DNA of 64,000 bases, taken from positions 32,910,088 to 32,974,087 of the forward strand of contig CM067309.1 of assembly GCA_034231615.1 (NCBI GenBank), in the 5' to 3' direction. Numbering within the stretch: position 1 is the stretch's first letter; every line of letters begins with the position of its first letter. The notes below the pieces were generated by a model that was not told the origin of the DNA, did no database searches, and saw only the letters and a program-made list of their open reading frames with translations. The position numbers and the translations under genes were made by a program. Below are positions 44,156 through 55,059 of this stretch, piece by piece. The stretch is from Meghimatium bilineatum (lineage: Eukaryota; Mollusca; Gastropoda; Stylommatophora; Philomycidae).

Positions 44156-46485
44156 TTAGTTAGTTAGTTAGTTAGTCGTCGGATCATCATCACTGCAAAC
44201 TGGACACATCCATAGTTGCTCCGATCTCTTCTTGAGTGTATCCGCCATCACACTTCTGCTGACAGTACCGGTCCTATGCTGGTTGACCATCATTCTTCTG
44301 CGCCCTCCAAAATGTTCACCTCTAGCAACACCGCATTTCAATCCCTGATCTTTAATCCTAGCCATTGAAAAGGAATCATCATCCACATTAGTCTCACTCT
44401 CGCGTGTTATATCTCTTAAGGAGTTCAAAACGTCAGCGCGATCCATTGCCCCATCGCCCTTTGCCACAATCGCACACGATGCCAGTTGATCCGCTCTTTC
44501 ATTGCCTCGAACGCCCACATGTCCCGGCACGAAAATAAATGTAATCGCTTTCAAGCTCGCATTTCTCAAGGCCTCAATCCACTGTTCGCGAACGAGATTA
44601 ATCATTCTCATCCTTCTTAATCATACTCATAGAGTCACTCAAGATGCAGACCTGCGTTACTTTCTGTGTGCGTAGCCACTCAAATGCCTTGGTCACCGCC
44701 ATAGTCTCCATGGTCATACTACTCGTAGTGACCGCAAAGGCACAACTTTCCTCCTTGATCGTTTTACCTGCGCACTGAGCTGTAAAGGCCCAAGCACTGC
44801 GAACATGCCTAATTACAGATCCATCAGTGTATATAATCACATCCCCCTCTTTGGTATTCTCACTGATTAAAGCCTGCACTTCTTTCTCCACAGCTGTGGG
44901 ACACCATTCTCTGCATTCCCTGCTAAGTGATATTACTACTCTCAAACGAATTTCGAAATCTGTGGGTAGACCTATCCATTCCGCACCTGCTGCCACATCC
45001 TGTAATCTGCACACACTTTGTATTACATCCTCAGCACGTCCCATCCACGACCTTCCTCTCTTGAGTCTGCTGCCTTTAACTTTCTGTATTTCGGAATGCA
45101 ACGGGTGTTTCTTATCTGCATGTATTTGAAGGTACGCCCGTGCACGGCAATACTGTAATCTATGCTCAGCTGTTGGGCAGTCAAGTAGGTATCGCATAGC
45201 TCTTGTCGATGTGTCTCTTGTGCATCCCAGAATGATACGAATTGCTGCATTCTGGACTCTATCCAGTCTTTCGATTTGAGCTTGGCTAAGAGTCAGAATT
45301 GCCAGTGCATATTCCACCACAGCCACAACCAAACCCTGATACAAAAGAAATAACAATCTTTGCTCACACTGCGCAGCAGCCATAACCTTCATTGCTGCTA
45401 AGCCTTTGCCTGCCCTTATGATAATGTGGTCAACATGTTCCCTGAAACTCAGGCTTCTGTCAAAAAAAACACACCCAGATATCTCATTGTGCTAGTTCTT
45501 TCTAAACTTTTCCCGGACAATGAAACTTGTGGTATGGGTGTCTTTACCATGTGATTGTACAAGGAAAACCACGTCACGAATGCCTTAGACGGATTAACCA
45601 CTGCTCCCGTATCTCGACACCAATTTGTCAGTCTGTCCAGCTCCTTCTGTAGTTCCACGACGCACTCTTCTCGATTTCTGCCCTGTCTATACACCAGGAT
45701 ATCATCGGCATATGACATCGTTCTGCCAACACCTGTGATTTGATTGCCAGCGATATGTACTGTGTATACATTGAAAAGTACAGGAGATAGAGGCGATCCC
45801 TGTGGCAGGCCAGTGCTAATAACCGTTGGTGTAGATATCCAGTTACCACACTTAAGAACTACAACCATGTGCATCAGGGCGGCGCCAACCCAACGCACGA
45901 CAAAAGGATTTACTGCAAGATTTAACAGCTGGTGCATCAAGATATCCAAGGACACCCTATTGTACGCATCCTCAAGGTCTATTGCGACCGCACATGTCTC
46001 CATGCGCGAATCGAACCCCTCAAAAACATCCTGCGCAAATATTGCTGCATTCTGCCATGTCTTCTTTCCTGGACGATATCCTCCTAACAATGTTGGTAAA
46101 CACTTATTTCTTTCAAGATAACACGATACCTTCCGGGCCACAATTTTTTACAAAAGCTTGCCAATCGTATTCTGCATAGTTATTATTCTGTAGCCTTGTA
46201 TCCTGGTGTGGTCCTTCCCAGGTTTGTGTAGTGGAACTAAATAGCTGTGCAACCAGTCTTCTTTCACTGTGCCCTTTAGAAGGCTATTATTGAACATGTC
46301 CGCCAGCTCTCCCAACTCCTCATCCGTTCTTCGACTAATGTCATCGTATCTAATGCCATCTGGCCCTGGTGCTGTATTTTTTGTACTTTTCAGTGCCTTC
46401 CTGATTTCTTCAACTGTGATTAGCATATGGTTTTCCATGCTCAAGTTCTTACACGTGTCTGTGAGCGTTTTCCTGATTTAACTGG
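44156..46485 (-). mobile_element. LINE family A (I/Nimb-like), RT plus RNase H, best copy
   Basis: One ORF2 broken into four minus-strand frames: 46148-46444, 45449-46141, 44598-45392 and 44168-44611. RT blocks run A-P-G-P-D-G-I-R-Y-D, V-A-I-D-L-E-D-A-Y-N-R, T-G-L-P-Q-G-S-P-L-S-P-V-L-F and S-Y-A-D-D-I-L-V, so the catalytic YADD is intact. RNase H has I-I-Y-T-D-G-S, M-E-T-M-A-V, L-S-D-S and [13 protein letters not shown], so all acidic residues are present. The C-terminal M-C-P-V-C-S-D-D-D is followed by an (AACT)n tail. 5'-truncated, without endonuclease or ORF1. Only a few frameshifts, so relatively young. Confidence 0.93.
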
Positions 46486-46489
46486 TCAA

Positions 46490-48345
46490 AGATAACATCA
46501 ACGCCATAGAAACGAAAACACAAAAGGAAGGCGCCGAATACCAGATGATTCACATAAAAGACAACTCCCTTGAACTGGACGTACTAACTTCTACTGCCCA
46601 AATGACATCCCATTAAACATGACCAGTATTATTATCCCGAACAAACACTTTTTGGCAGTAGGAGACTTTAACAGCCACTCCCTAAGCTGGGGATATAACA
46701 ATTTAGACAGAAGGGGAGAAGAAATAGAAAGTTGGCAAGATGATAACAACCTAATCCTCCTGAACAATCCCAAGGATCCACCAACTTTCTACTCAAGAAG
46801 AAGGCATAGCACCTCAACCCCAGACCTGGAATTCTGCACCTAAGAACTGGCTGGAATAATGGAAAGAACAATAGGCGAACAACTTAGTGGCAGTGATCAC
46901 CGTCCAGTTACCATCCGTGAACAAAACAACAATTACAAGACCAACTAAGCCAAGATGGAACTACAAGAAAACAAACTGGCACATATATAAACATAGAGCA
47001 AACCTACTTACAAAAGACTTAAAATTAACAGGCAGAGACATCAACAATATTATCATGGAGTTTAGTAAAGGAATATTTCAGGCAGCTAAGGAGACAATAC
47101 CAAGAGGAGCAAGGAAGAATTATGTACCATATTGGATCAATACACTCCAAAAACTACAGGAAGAACTGACTAAAGTACGTAATATGGCAGAGAAGCAACC
47201 ATCACAACAGAACCACATCGCTCTACATTGACTATTTTGCATCACCCCCTTATCATACAGGCGAGACACTAAGACCATGGTACATGCAGAAAAGTACAAG
47301 AGCATGCCAGAACATCCAATGAGGGCCAGACACAGTGACCTAGCTAGTGGAAGATTGAAGAGGAGCAGTTGTATACACCGATCCAAAAAGCTAAATAGAA
47401 AATATAAGAAATAACTACCAGGCACAACAACAGAGATATCACCAACACTTTTTCCATTTCCTTGGGAGCAATACCCAAATCTCACTAACAGAACCACCAT
47501 AAACAACTACCACACTATGATAGAACTGAATAATCTTCAAAAGAAAACAATAATATGCAACATGATTGAAGATATGTACCCCAGAGAAGCATGGATACAA
47601 GTATATACAGACGGGTCAGCAACCAGAGCAGTGAAGAATGGAGGTTCTGGCGTGTATATAAAATATCCACAAAAAGAAAATGAATCCACATGTTAATCAA
47701 GTGGAATATTCTGCTACAACTACTCTGCAGAAGTACAGGCTTTAAACATGGCTGCAGAAATAATTAAAAACACAACAAGCCAATGCCAGCAGGTGTTATT
47801 TCTTACTGATGCTATCTCTGTCCTTCAAGCCCTTGAAAGCGATAATCTGCCAGACCTGATGAAAATTATGCGAGAAGTGAGCATCCAAAGAAGGTTAGTA
47901 CTACAGTGGATGCCATCCCACTGTGGCATACCAGGAAATAAAGAGTCAGACAGATTGGCAAAAGATGGAGCAACACAGGAGGAAAAAGACCAAGAAATCA
48001 CCTACCAAGAAAATTAAAAACCCTCATCAAAGCCATCAGGAAAGTCGACCATCCAAAAGACAATTACCACTATCTCAACAGAGCAGAGCAGAGCAGGTTA
48101 TTATCTTCCGCCCCAGAACAGGACAAAACAGATTAAACAGCCACTTAAATAGACTAAGATTGGTCCCATCACCACTGTGCCCTTTGTGGGCAGGCAGAAC
48201 AGACCACTGAACATATCCTGCATGAATGCATTACACTAAACCAGTTAAGGGAAGAACATTGGCCCACAGTGTTGGATATCAACCGAAAGATGTAAGGGAG
48301 CACTGAGGAAATTTCAAATATAGGAGCATTTATTAAGAAAACAGG
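46490..48345 (+). mobile_element. LINE family F: endonuclease joined to RNase H, RT deleted
   Basis: 46640-46915 encodes the AP-endonuclease end: V-G-D-F-N-S-H-S-L-S-W-G, P-T-F-Y-S-R-R, S-T-P-D-L-E-F and G-S-D-H-R-P-V. A linker follows (46887-47231), then RNase H at 47590-48000: V-Y-T-D-G-S-A, S-A-E-V-Q-A-L, L-T-D-A, and M-P-S-H-C-G-I-P-G-N-K-E-S-D. Next come L-R-T-G-Q-N-R-L and a Cys/His cluster near 48175-48225. The whole RT domain, expected between about 47230 and 47520, is absent. Non-autonomous as it stands. Confidence 0.88.
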
Positions 48346-48799
48346 ACCGAAAAAACTAGCTTTTCATTTAATATGGTTTTCAGAAGCCAGCCCTCTTGGG
48401 CGATGATTGTGCTTTTCACCTCCTGATTTGTTTTCCTTGCTGTCCGTGGATTTTCTCAGAACTCTTCGGTAGCACTTTAGTTCAATTGTTCAAGTGATGT
48501 TATTCTCTTGGACAATGTTTTATTTAATTCCAATGCTTCGCATGCTTTTCATTCGTCGTTACTGGAAACACGCATGTTCGTAATAAACCAAATTTGGTTC
48601 TTATTTGGTTCACAAGGGGATATCATAATTTCCAGTTTATGAGTACAGAAATCATGGTCGACCTACGTATGAGCTTTTCATAATAATATTTTTAACATTT
48701 TAGACAGATGCATACAACAGAAAAAAAAAATATTTGTTTAATTCGTGTTTAAATTCAAGATATAGCAGGAGTACATTTCTTCTCTTTTTTTGACACAAT

Positions 48800-49320
48800 A
48801 ATTAGTCTTCTTTTTCTTCTTATCGTTCGCAGTTTGACATGTCTACACAGCAAGTCCATTTTTCTTAATAAATGGATGTAAACACATCGTTAGGATGCTT
48901 AATAAATGCTGCTGTATTTGAAAGCTCCTTAGTGCTCCCATAAATCTTTCTGTGGATATCTATCTCTGTGGTCTAGTGTTCTTCTCTTAACTGGTTTAGT
49001 GTAGTGCAGTCTTGCAGGATATGTTCAGTGGTCTGTGCTGCCTGTCCACAAGGGCACGGAGGTGGTGGGACTAGTCTTAGTCTAATTAAGTGGCTGTTTA
49101 ATCTGTTGTGTCCTATTCCGACGCGGAAGATAATAACCTGCTCTGTTCTGTCGAGATAGTGGTAATTGTCTTTTGGGTGGTCAACTTTCCTGATTGTTGT
49201 GATGAGTGTCATCTTTTCTTGGTAGGTGATTTCTTGGTCTTTTTGTTTCTGTTTTGCTCCATCCTTTGCCTTCTATCTGCCTCTTCATTACTGGTGGTTC
49301 TGATAGTGAGATGCCACAGT
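48800..49320 (-). mobile_element. LINE 3' fragment, family F, tail-to-tail with the previous one
   Basis: Minus-strand V-I-I-F-R-V-G-I-G-H-N-R-L-N-S-H-L, then P-C-P-C-G-Q-A-A-Q-T-T-E-H-I-L-Q-D-C, an intact Cys/His cluster. 48340-48800 between the two copies is featureless AT-rich sequence. Confidence 0.85.
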
Positions 49321-49439
49321 GGGATTATAATTATTAAGGGGAGAATAATTAGTTAAAACACATTTATTAACAATAGTTCTTATTATCTCCCTTTGATTGC
49401 AAACGTAAAACCACCTTTTATAACTGGCAAGTTCTCTGT

Positions 49440-49710
49440 TTACTGTGACTAGTAATGTGTACTGAGATGTGTATGATAAATGGTCAACCCATCTGATGTG
49501 TACTGAACTATGTATGGTAGATTCATGATCAGCCCGTGTGGTGTGCACTTAACTATTTATGATAGACTAGTGGTCAGCCCATTTGGTGTATACTGAACTA
49601 TGTATGGTATATTAGTAGTCAGCCTGTTTGGTGTATACTGAACTATGTATGGTATATTAGTAGTCAGCCCGTGTGATGGAGAGTGTGCTATGTATAATAG
49701 ATCAGTGGCC
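49440..49710. repeat. About 45-bp minisatellite, 6 units
   Basis: TACTGAACTATGTATGGTAKATTAGTAGTCAGCCCGT recurs about every 45 bp (49501, 49546, 49591, 49636), with diverged units at both ends. Confidence 0.9.
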
Positions 49711-49739
49711 AGACCGTGTCGTGCGGGAACCAGAAAATG

Positions 49740-49890
49740 GAGCATATATTAGTTGAACTGTTACCTGACATGCACATCGTAAATGGTGACTAAGATAGTT
49801 TTGAGGGTTGTGTGGGCTGACCCATTCCATAAACGGTCAAGTGACCCAGAAGTCAAAGGATTTCTAGTCAAAAGTGTGACTTTAGCCTAA
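49740..49890 (+). repeat. SINE-like repeat, family S (5' half)
   Basis: TGTTACCTGACATGCACATCGTAAATGG, GTGACTAAG, GGGCTGACCCATTCCATA and GTGACCCAGAAG. Confidence 0.65.
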
Positions 49891-49999
49891 GGCTGAAGAT
49901 GGATTTAGCTGATATGTCAAGGCCAACTATAATTTGGAAAAACAAAATTAATGTTATATATTCATATATGTCTACACGAATCATTACTTTCAATATTAA

Positions 50000-50140
50000 A
50001 CGCATTTGGTTGCATCTGTGGGTTCCACACATGTCCCACAAGATAAACCACACATGCAACAGAAAACATTAGTAGATGATATGCCGTTATACCGAAGTTT
50101 CTCTCATGAAAGCTTGTAGCATGTCATCTATACAATTATA
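50000..50140 (+). repeat. Dispersed repeat, family H (short copy)
   Basis: GCAACAGAAAACATTAGTAGATGATATGCCG and AAGCTTGTAGCATGTCATC match the first part of 33535-33965. Confidence 0.72.
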
Positions 50141-50596
50141 GACCTCCTCTGAGTAGAAAACTCATTCAATAGGCATTGTACTGAGCTGAAATCTCATGGG
50201 TATGAAAGAAAGATCACAAAAAATTTACCGCACTGCACATAGGAAGTAAGAGCTAATAGCGCACATTTCTTGTGGTTCCGAATCAGTAAATCAATATTAA
50301 ATCGACAAATATATCTACTTGCATTTCTTCATACTTCTATTGATAAGGGGGGGGGGGGGGTGTTTAACTCCAATCCACTCTTAAGAAATCATAAAATGTT
50401 TTTTTTTATTGCTAGTAATTTAGCCAAATGGCTGGTGAAACCCCTCCCGTAACGATTTTTTTTTACAGAAAAGGTAATCACCCCTTTCTCAGTAAAAATA
50501 TAGAATTATTTCATACAACAACAAAAGAATGCATTTTTTACATTAGTTTTTTTTTTAGGTAAAACCCCTTCCACATCGAAAACGTCTCTACGGCCC

Positions 50597-51935
50597 TGAT
50601 AGTTATCTATGGGCCTTTATGGAACAATGAACTCCACATCAAAATCCACTTAGTTGCTGCTTACGAAATGTTTGACAGGTAACAGTGTAGATATTCTTTG
50701 CCCCCTTCCAGTCCCGGCTAAACAAGGGCAATTTTTAATCATTTCTCCAACCAAGGCCCGGCAACACAAGGCCAGTTTCTATTGGAAATTAAGTTTATTT
50801 AACTACCATTGCTTTCAGATTGTTCACTAGAAACAAAATGTCAAAGATATTCTTTCTTTCTATTTGTATCAAAGAACACAGGTTAGCTGTGTTGGAAATC
50901 TAATTTATTCATTGGATGATCCCCTGACAGACTCCTGACAATCACATAATCTTTTGAAATAATTTAATACGTCTACAGAAAATACGTTATGACCACTGAT
51001 CTATGTATAAATAGGTTTAAGCCTTTACAATCGCCTGCGCTTAGTGTTACCATGCCCCCGTGTCAAAAAGCATGCCAAACTCGCAAACATGATCACACTT
51101 CTCTTGTTTTCACGAAGCTATATCAAGTGTGTTGATTCGAACACGTGACACATTCGTTATATGCCTATTAGTAAACTGATAGAAACCGGGACACGCCACA
51201 ACCGGGCGAGATATCAGGCAGCGATATAAAACCAAGACAATCCCCGTGAGACCGTGACTAACACACATATCTACCGCATACATAAACAAAAGCATATTTC
51301 CGCTATTATAGTGAGAAATATATTTAGCAAGTCAAAATATTTTAAGTTTACATAAAAAAACTCAATCAACACAATATATGTTTTTATATTGTGAATTTGT
51401 GTTATTGTTGGAAGTACGAGCTCTCGTAAATGCTCTCTCAACCATTAAGTTTTTAAAACTCACAAACTGCAATTCCGTTTTCCCCCTCAGAAACATGACA
51501 ATGTACATATTCAGAGAATGGCAGAAATGGTATTGACTAGATGTGATGGGAGAAGGTGCTCCCTTTCCGGAAAGATCATAAGAACGAGTGATCAGCAACT
51601 GACTAGGACACTGAGCTTATACACTTTTAGATGGCTGACGGAACGGCAAACAGAGTATATATCGGAATGCCCCCAGTGCTGTCACTTGTTCCTAATCAAA
51701 AATCAAGAATGAACAGAAATTTAAAAAAAAATTGTTTTCTTGCATCATGTGACAATTAAGAACTTTAGTCATTAAAAACTATACATTATCACTATGTATC
51801 AAAATATTTTTCTCAAAAAAAATGCATTCTTTACAATAAAACAAAATGAAATAATTTGACTAAACATTTGTTTTTAATAACAGAGGTTATTGTAATTACA
51901 AAGTTATTTTAAGTTATTTTATGATTAAATAATTT
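50597..51935. repeat. Local duplication, copy 1 (contains a later LINE insertion)
   Basis: 50597-51480 and 51716-51935 align in order with 52965-53990: GGGCCTTTATGG, GTTTCTATTGGAAATTAAG, AATACGTCTACAGAAAATAC, ATGACCACTGATCTATGTATAAATA and AAGTGTGTTG. A family S fragment begins both copies. The LINE at 51485-51715 is absent from the other copy. Confidence 0.85.
51485..51715 (+). mobile_element. LINE 3' fragment, family G
   Basis: Plus-strand V-H-I-Q-R-M-A-E-M-V-L-T-R-C-D-G, then R-T-L-S-L-Y-T-F-R-W-L-T-E-R-Q-T and C-P-Q-C-C-H-L-F-L-I-K-N; matches 63660-63870. Confidence 0.78.
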
Positions 51936-52165
51936 TTTTGGCCACTTCATGAGACAAGGAGGTTTGGAGAACATAGTCACACCCAGCAAGATTGAAGGCA
52001 ACAGAGACAGGGCGAAAACGTGATATATTATTAGACAGTTTGACAACCCGGCACGGCAGGGAAACAACAGCGAGATTGATACATAATACTGGAGACAGAG
52101 AGCTATAGAGAGCCATGATCGCCTACGCCAGCCGACATATCACCTGATGATGATGATGTTGATAT
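51935..52165 (+). mobile_element. LINE 3' end, family D-like
   Basis: Plus-strand T-R-H-G-R-E-T-T-A, then R-L-I-H-N-T-G-D-R-E-L-W-R-A-M-I-A-Y-A-S-R-H and a (GAT)n tail at 52143-52160. Confidence 0.78.
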
Positions 52166-52185
52166 CGTCTTAGCGGAAATAGACT

Positions 52186-52323
52186 TCAATTTCTATCAAG
52201 TGCACTTGCGTTACAGAAAACACACACATCGTTAGGCTGCTTGTTGTTTTGCGAAGGCTCCACTGGCTTCGTGAACTGTTCTTCCACGTGATCTGGTGGT
52301 AAAAGTCCATTCGAACCACTCAT
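52186..52323 (-). CDS. Short frame, possible first exon or small protein (unassigned)
   Basis: Minus-strand ATG in good context (CCACAATGAG) opens a 45-residue frame: M-S-G-S-N-G-L-L-P-P-D-H-V-E-E-Q-F-T-K, then Q-P-N-D-V-C-V-F-C-N-A-S-A-L-D-R-N, then TGA. The composition is protein-like and a GTAACG donor lies near the Cys residues. No further exon was found and no family is recognised; it could be chance. Confidence 0.25.
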   Translation of the reverse strand: MSGSNGLLPPDHVEEQFTKPVEPSQNNKQPNDVCVFCNASALDRN

Positions 52324-52584
52324 TGTGGATTATTTTGATCTTCTGTGTCTCACAACATCCGTGTCATGAAAATGTTCGGAGATGAACTCCGTGAACACAG
52401 CATTCATTCACATTCATATGTTTATCAATGAACTCTCCAGTGATTGCAAAGATAGTCTTGAAAAGATAATCCATTCTTCACCAAGATCAATGTCTTCTGG
52501 TGTACACATCTGTTCAAGATCTATGCATTCTGGTGTAAACATCTTTTCAATTTCTTGTTTCAACTTCTGTATCCATTCTCAATC

Positions 52585-52720
52585 TCCTGCAGATCAGCAG
52601 GATATAGTCCAGATAAAAGTTGTGCCATAATTGACAGCTTAACTGACAAATCGAACATCAGCATAGCTTCTAGGTCAATTTGACACTGTGGGGTGAGACC
52701 AATGTTATAAATGTTATAAA
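52585..52720 (-). repeat. SINE-like repeat, family S
   Basis: CTCCTGCAGATCAGCAGGATATAGTCCAGA and AGCTTCTAGGTCAATTTGACACT; degraded. Confidence 0.65.
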
Positions 52721-52964
52721 GTAGGTGGAGGGGGGAGGAGTAATTCCCTTAAAAAAGTCATTCGTGTGTTTTCGTGTATCAGATCTTCTTCATGTGAATT
52801 GTGATGTTCCTTTTAGGAAATCTCTACGTAGGGGGGGGGGGGAGGGGGAGGGAAGAGAAGAACGGGGACTTTTTACCCACATTTTGGCCATATTTTTCTA
52901 ATGCTAAAAGACATAGACCTATTCTGATTTGCTAAATGACGGGAAGTTAAATATCTCAACCCTA

Positions 52965-53990
52965 CAACCTCCTTATCTACCGGCCTTTATGGGACAACAA
53001 ACTCCACCTTAAATTCCTCTTAGTCGCTGCTTACGATGTGCTTGACAGGTAACAGTTTAGCTCCCTGTGCTCCCCTTTCAGACTCGCCAACCAAGGACGA
53101 TTTCTATTGGAAATTAAGTTTATCTATCACTACGTTCAGATTTTTGTTTACTAGAAACAGATTCTTGAAGAGAATTCTATGTTTTTAATTATAACAAAGA
53201 ACACGGGTCAGCTGTGTTTTAAATTTAATTTATTTATTGGATGATCTCCGTGACAGAAGACACATGACAATCACATAATACTGTGAATTAATTAATACGT
53301 CTACAGAAAATACCTTATGACCACTGATCTATGTATAAATAAATCAAAGTCTTCACGCTCGACCGAATTTAGGGTTACCAAGCGTGTTTATTCGCTTAAA
53401 CGAAGCAAGACCAAGTGTGTTGTTTTGAACACGTAACACATTCGTTGTATTTGTAAACTGTTATAGAAACTGGAAACATAGGCAAAACAGGGAGAGATAT
53501 AAGTCAGTGTTATAAAACCACGACAATCTCGGTGAGACCTTGACACATCTTTGCACGCAATACATACAATTACAATACATATGTGCCATTAACATAAACA
53601 AATGTATATTTCCGCAAGTTTAGTAAGCAATGTGTCAAGTGAAATATTTTGAGCTTACATTTTTTAAAAACTCAGCTGACACAGGCGGATGTCGTTATAT
53701 TGTGAAATTGCGTTATTGTTGAAAGTAAATTTTCTCTAAAAAATGAAGCGTTTTAAAACCCACAAATTGCAATCCCATTTTCTTCCTCGTGAATACTAAA
53801 TTTATTTTCTTTTGTTAACGAAATTATAATTAGATCTTTTAAATTACGAATTAAGAACTATGGCCATAAAAACTGTAAGACTTTGTATCAAAATAGTTTA
53901 TTCTTTCCAATAAATAACAGTATCCAAATGTTAAATTAAAAATACGTTTAAGTGTAAATAATACTAAAATTTAAATGATTTCATGACAAA
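52965..53990. repeat. Local duplication, copy 2
   Basis: Direct-orientation partner of 50597-51935, about 2.4 kb away. Clearly diverged with many small indels, so not recent. Confidence 0.85.
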
Positions 53991-53999
53991 AAAGTCGAG

Positions 54000-54475
54000 T
54001 GAAGCACTTTCTAAGCAGCTCTCCTATACCCCCGTAATCCTCTCTCGAGGCGGTATGACATAGCAGGCGCCGACATCGAAAGCCACTCGGACGCTGAGTA
54101 TAGCTCACCACTCAGCTGAGCACGTTTATGCTGTTAACATTCCGTACGACCGAAAACTTCACCCCGGTGACTTCGTCCTGTCTTAACATGTCATATGGGG
54201 AGGAACCAGCCTAGATCCCAAGCGGTACTGTGACGAGCGAGCTGACTCGACACTGGCTGAACCTTGACCCCGCGGTGGAGTCTAAGACATGTGAACGGAC
54301 TACTGACACTGGTTCCCATACAAAGTCAAGAGCCAACTTTTGTAAAGTTCCGCGGGGAACTTGAACCTTATACGGACATTATACCTTAAACTTCATACGC
54401 TTATGTACCACACATTTTGTTACCCATGTCAACAGTGAGGGAAGAATGTCGCGCATATTGCTTTCAAAAAACGTT
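54000..54475. other. GC- and CpG-rich block of unknown identity
   Basis: Sharply different in composition from its flanks (TCTCGAGGCGG, GCAGGCGCCGACATCG, CCGCGGTGGAGTC). No long frame, tRNA-like fold or known repeat is recognised. It could be a CpG-island promoter, a retroposed element or a horizontally acquired fragment. Confidence 0.6.
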
Positions 54476-55059
54476 TTTATAAATAGGAGAATGGGAACAG
54501 TTACATACAATCTCTCAAAATATTATTAGAGTTGTTCATTTAAATGATATTGCCAATTGTCAGATCAAAATATTTGTGTTTTGATGATTTATTAATATCT
54601 CATACTTATTACCACCCTTGATTTTGGAGTGTATGCCCGGCTATGTCCCTTGGTAAATAAATGCTACTATCTTTAACTTCCGGTTCAAATAATGTTTTTG
54701 TTTTGCTGAATCAAGAACTGGTTGAATCAATAACATATTAATATCGTAGAAACTAACTATCTGTGTTACTGAAACGGATTTAATGATTTCCATATTTACA
54801 TCATGATTTGATCAACCTTATATAATTCGATAACGAAGATCTAAATCAAATTGCAATGAAACGAGAGACATGGAAAATCTTTGTAAAAAAAAGGTACTTG
54901 GACAAAATTTTCAGAATTGTGCTACATAATTACAAATAATATAGTTAGATAGCCCTTAACAAATGCAATTCAATGATATATCAAGCAAGTCTGTACGTCA
55001 ACCCTGAAAAAAAGTTACGTATTTATTTCGAATTATTTTCACATCAAAATAATTTGCAT
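54476..55059. other. No recognisable feature
   Basis: AT-rich sequence. Confidence 0.4.

Noticed and set aside
50984-51060. TATAAATAGG followed by an ATG as a promoter and short gene
   Set aside because: The frame after the ATG is short and not conserved in the duplicate at 53330-53400.
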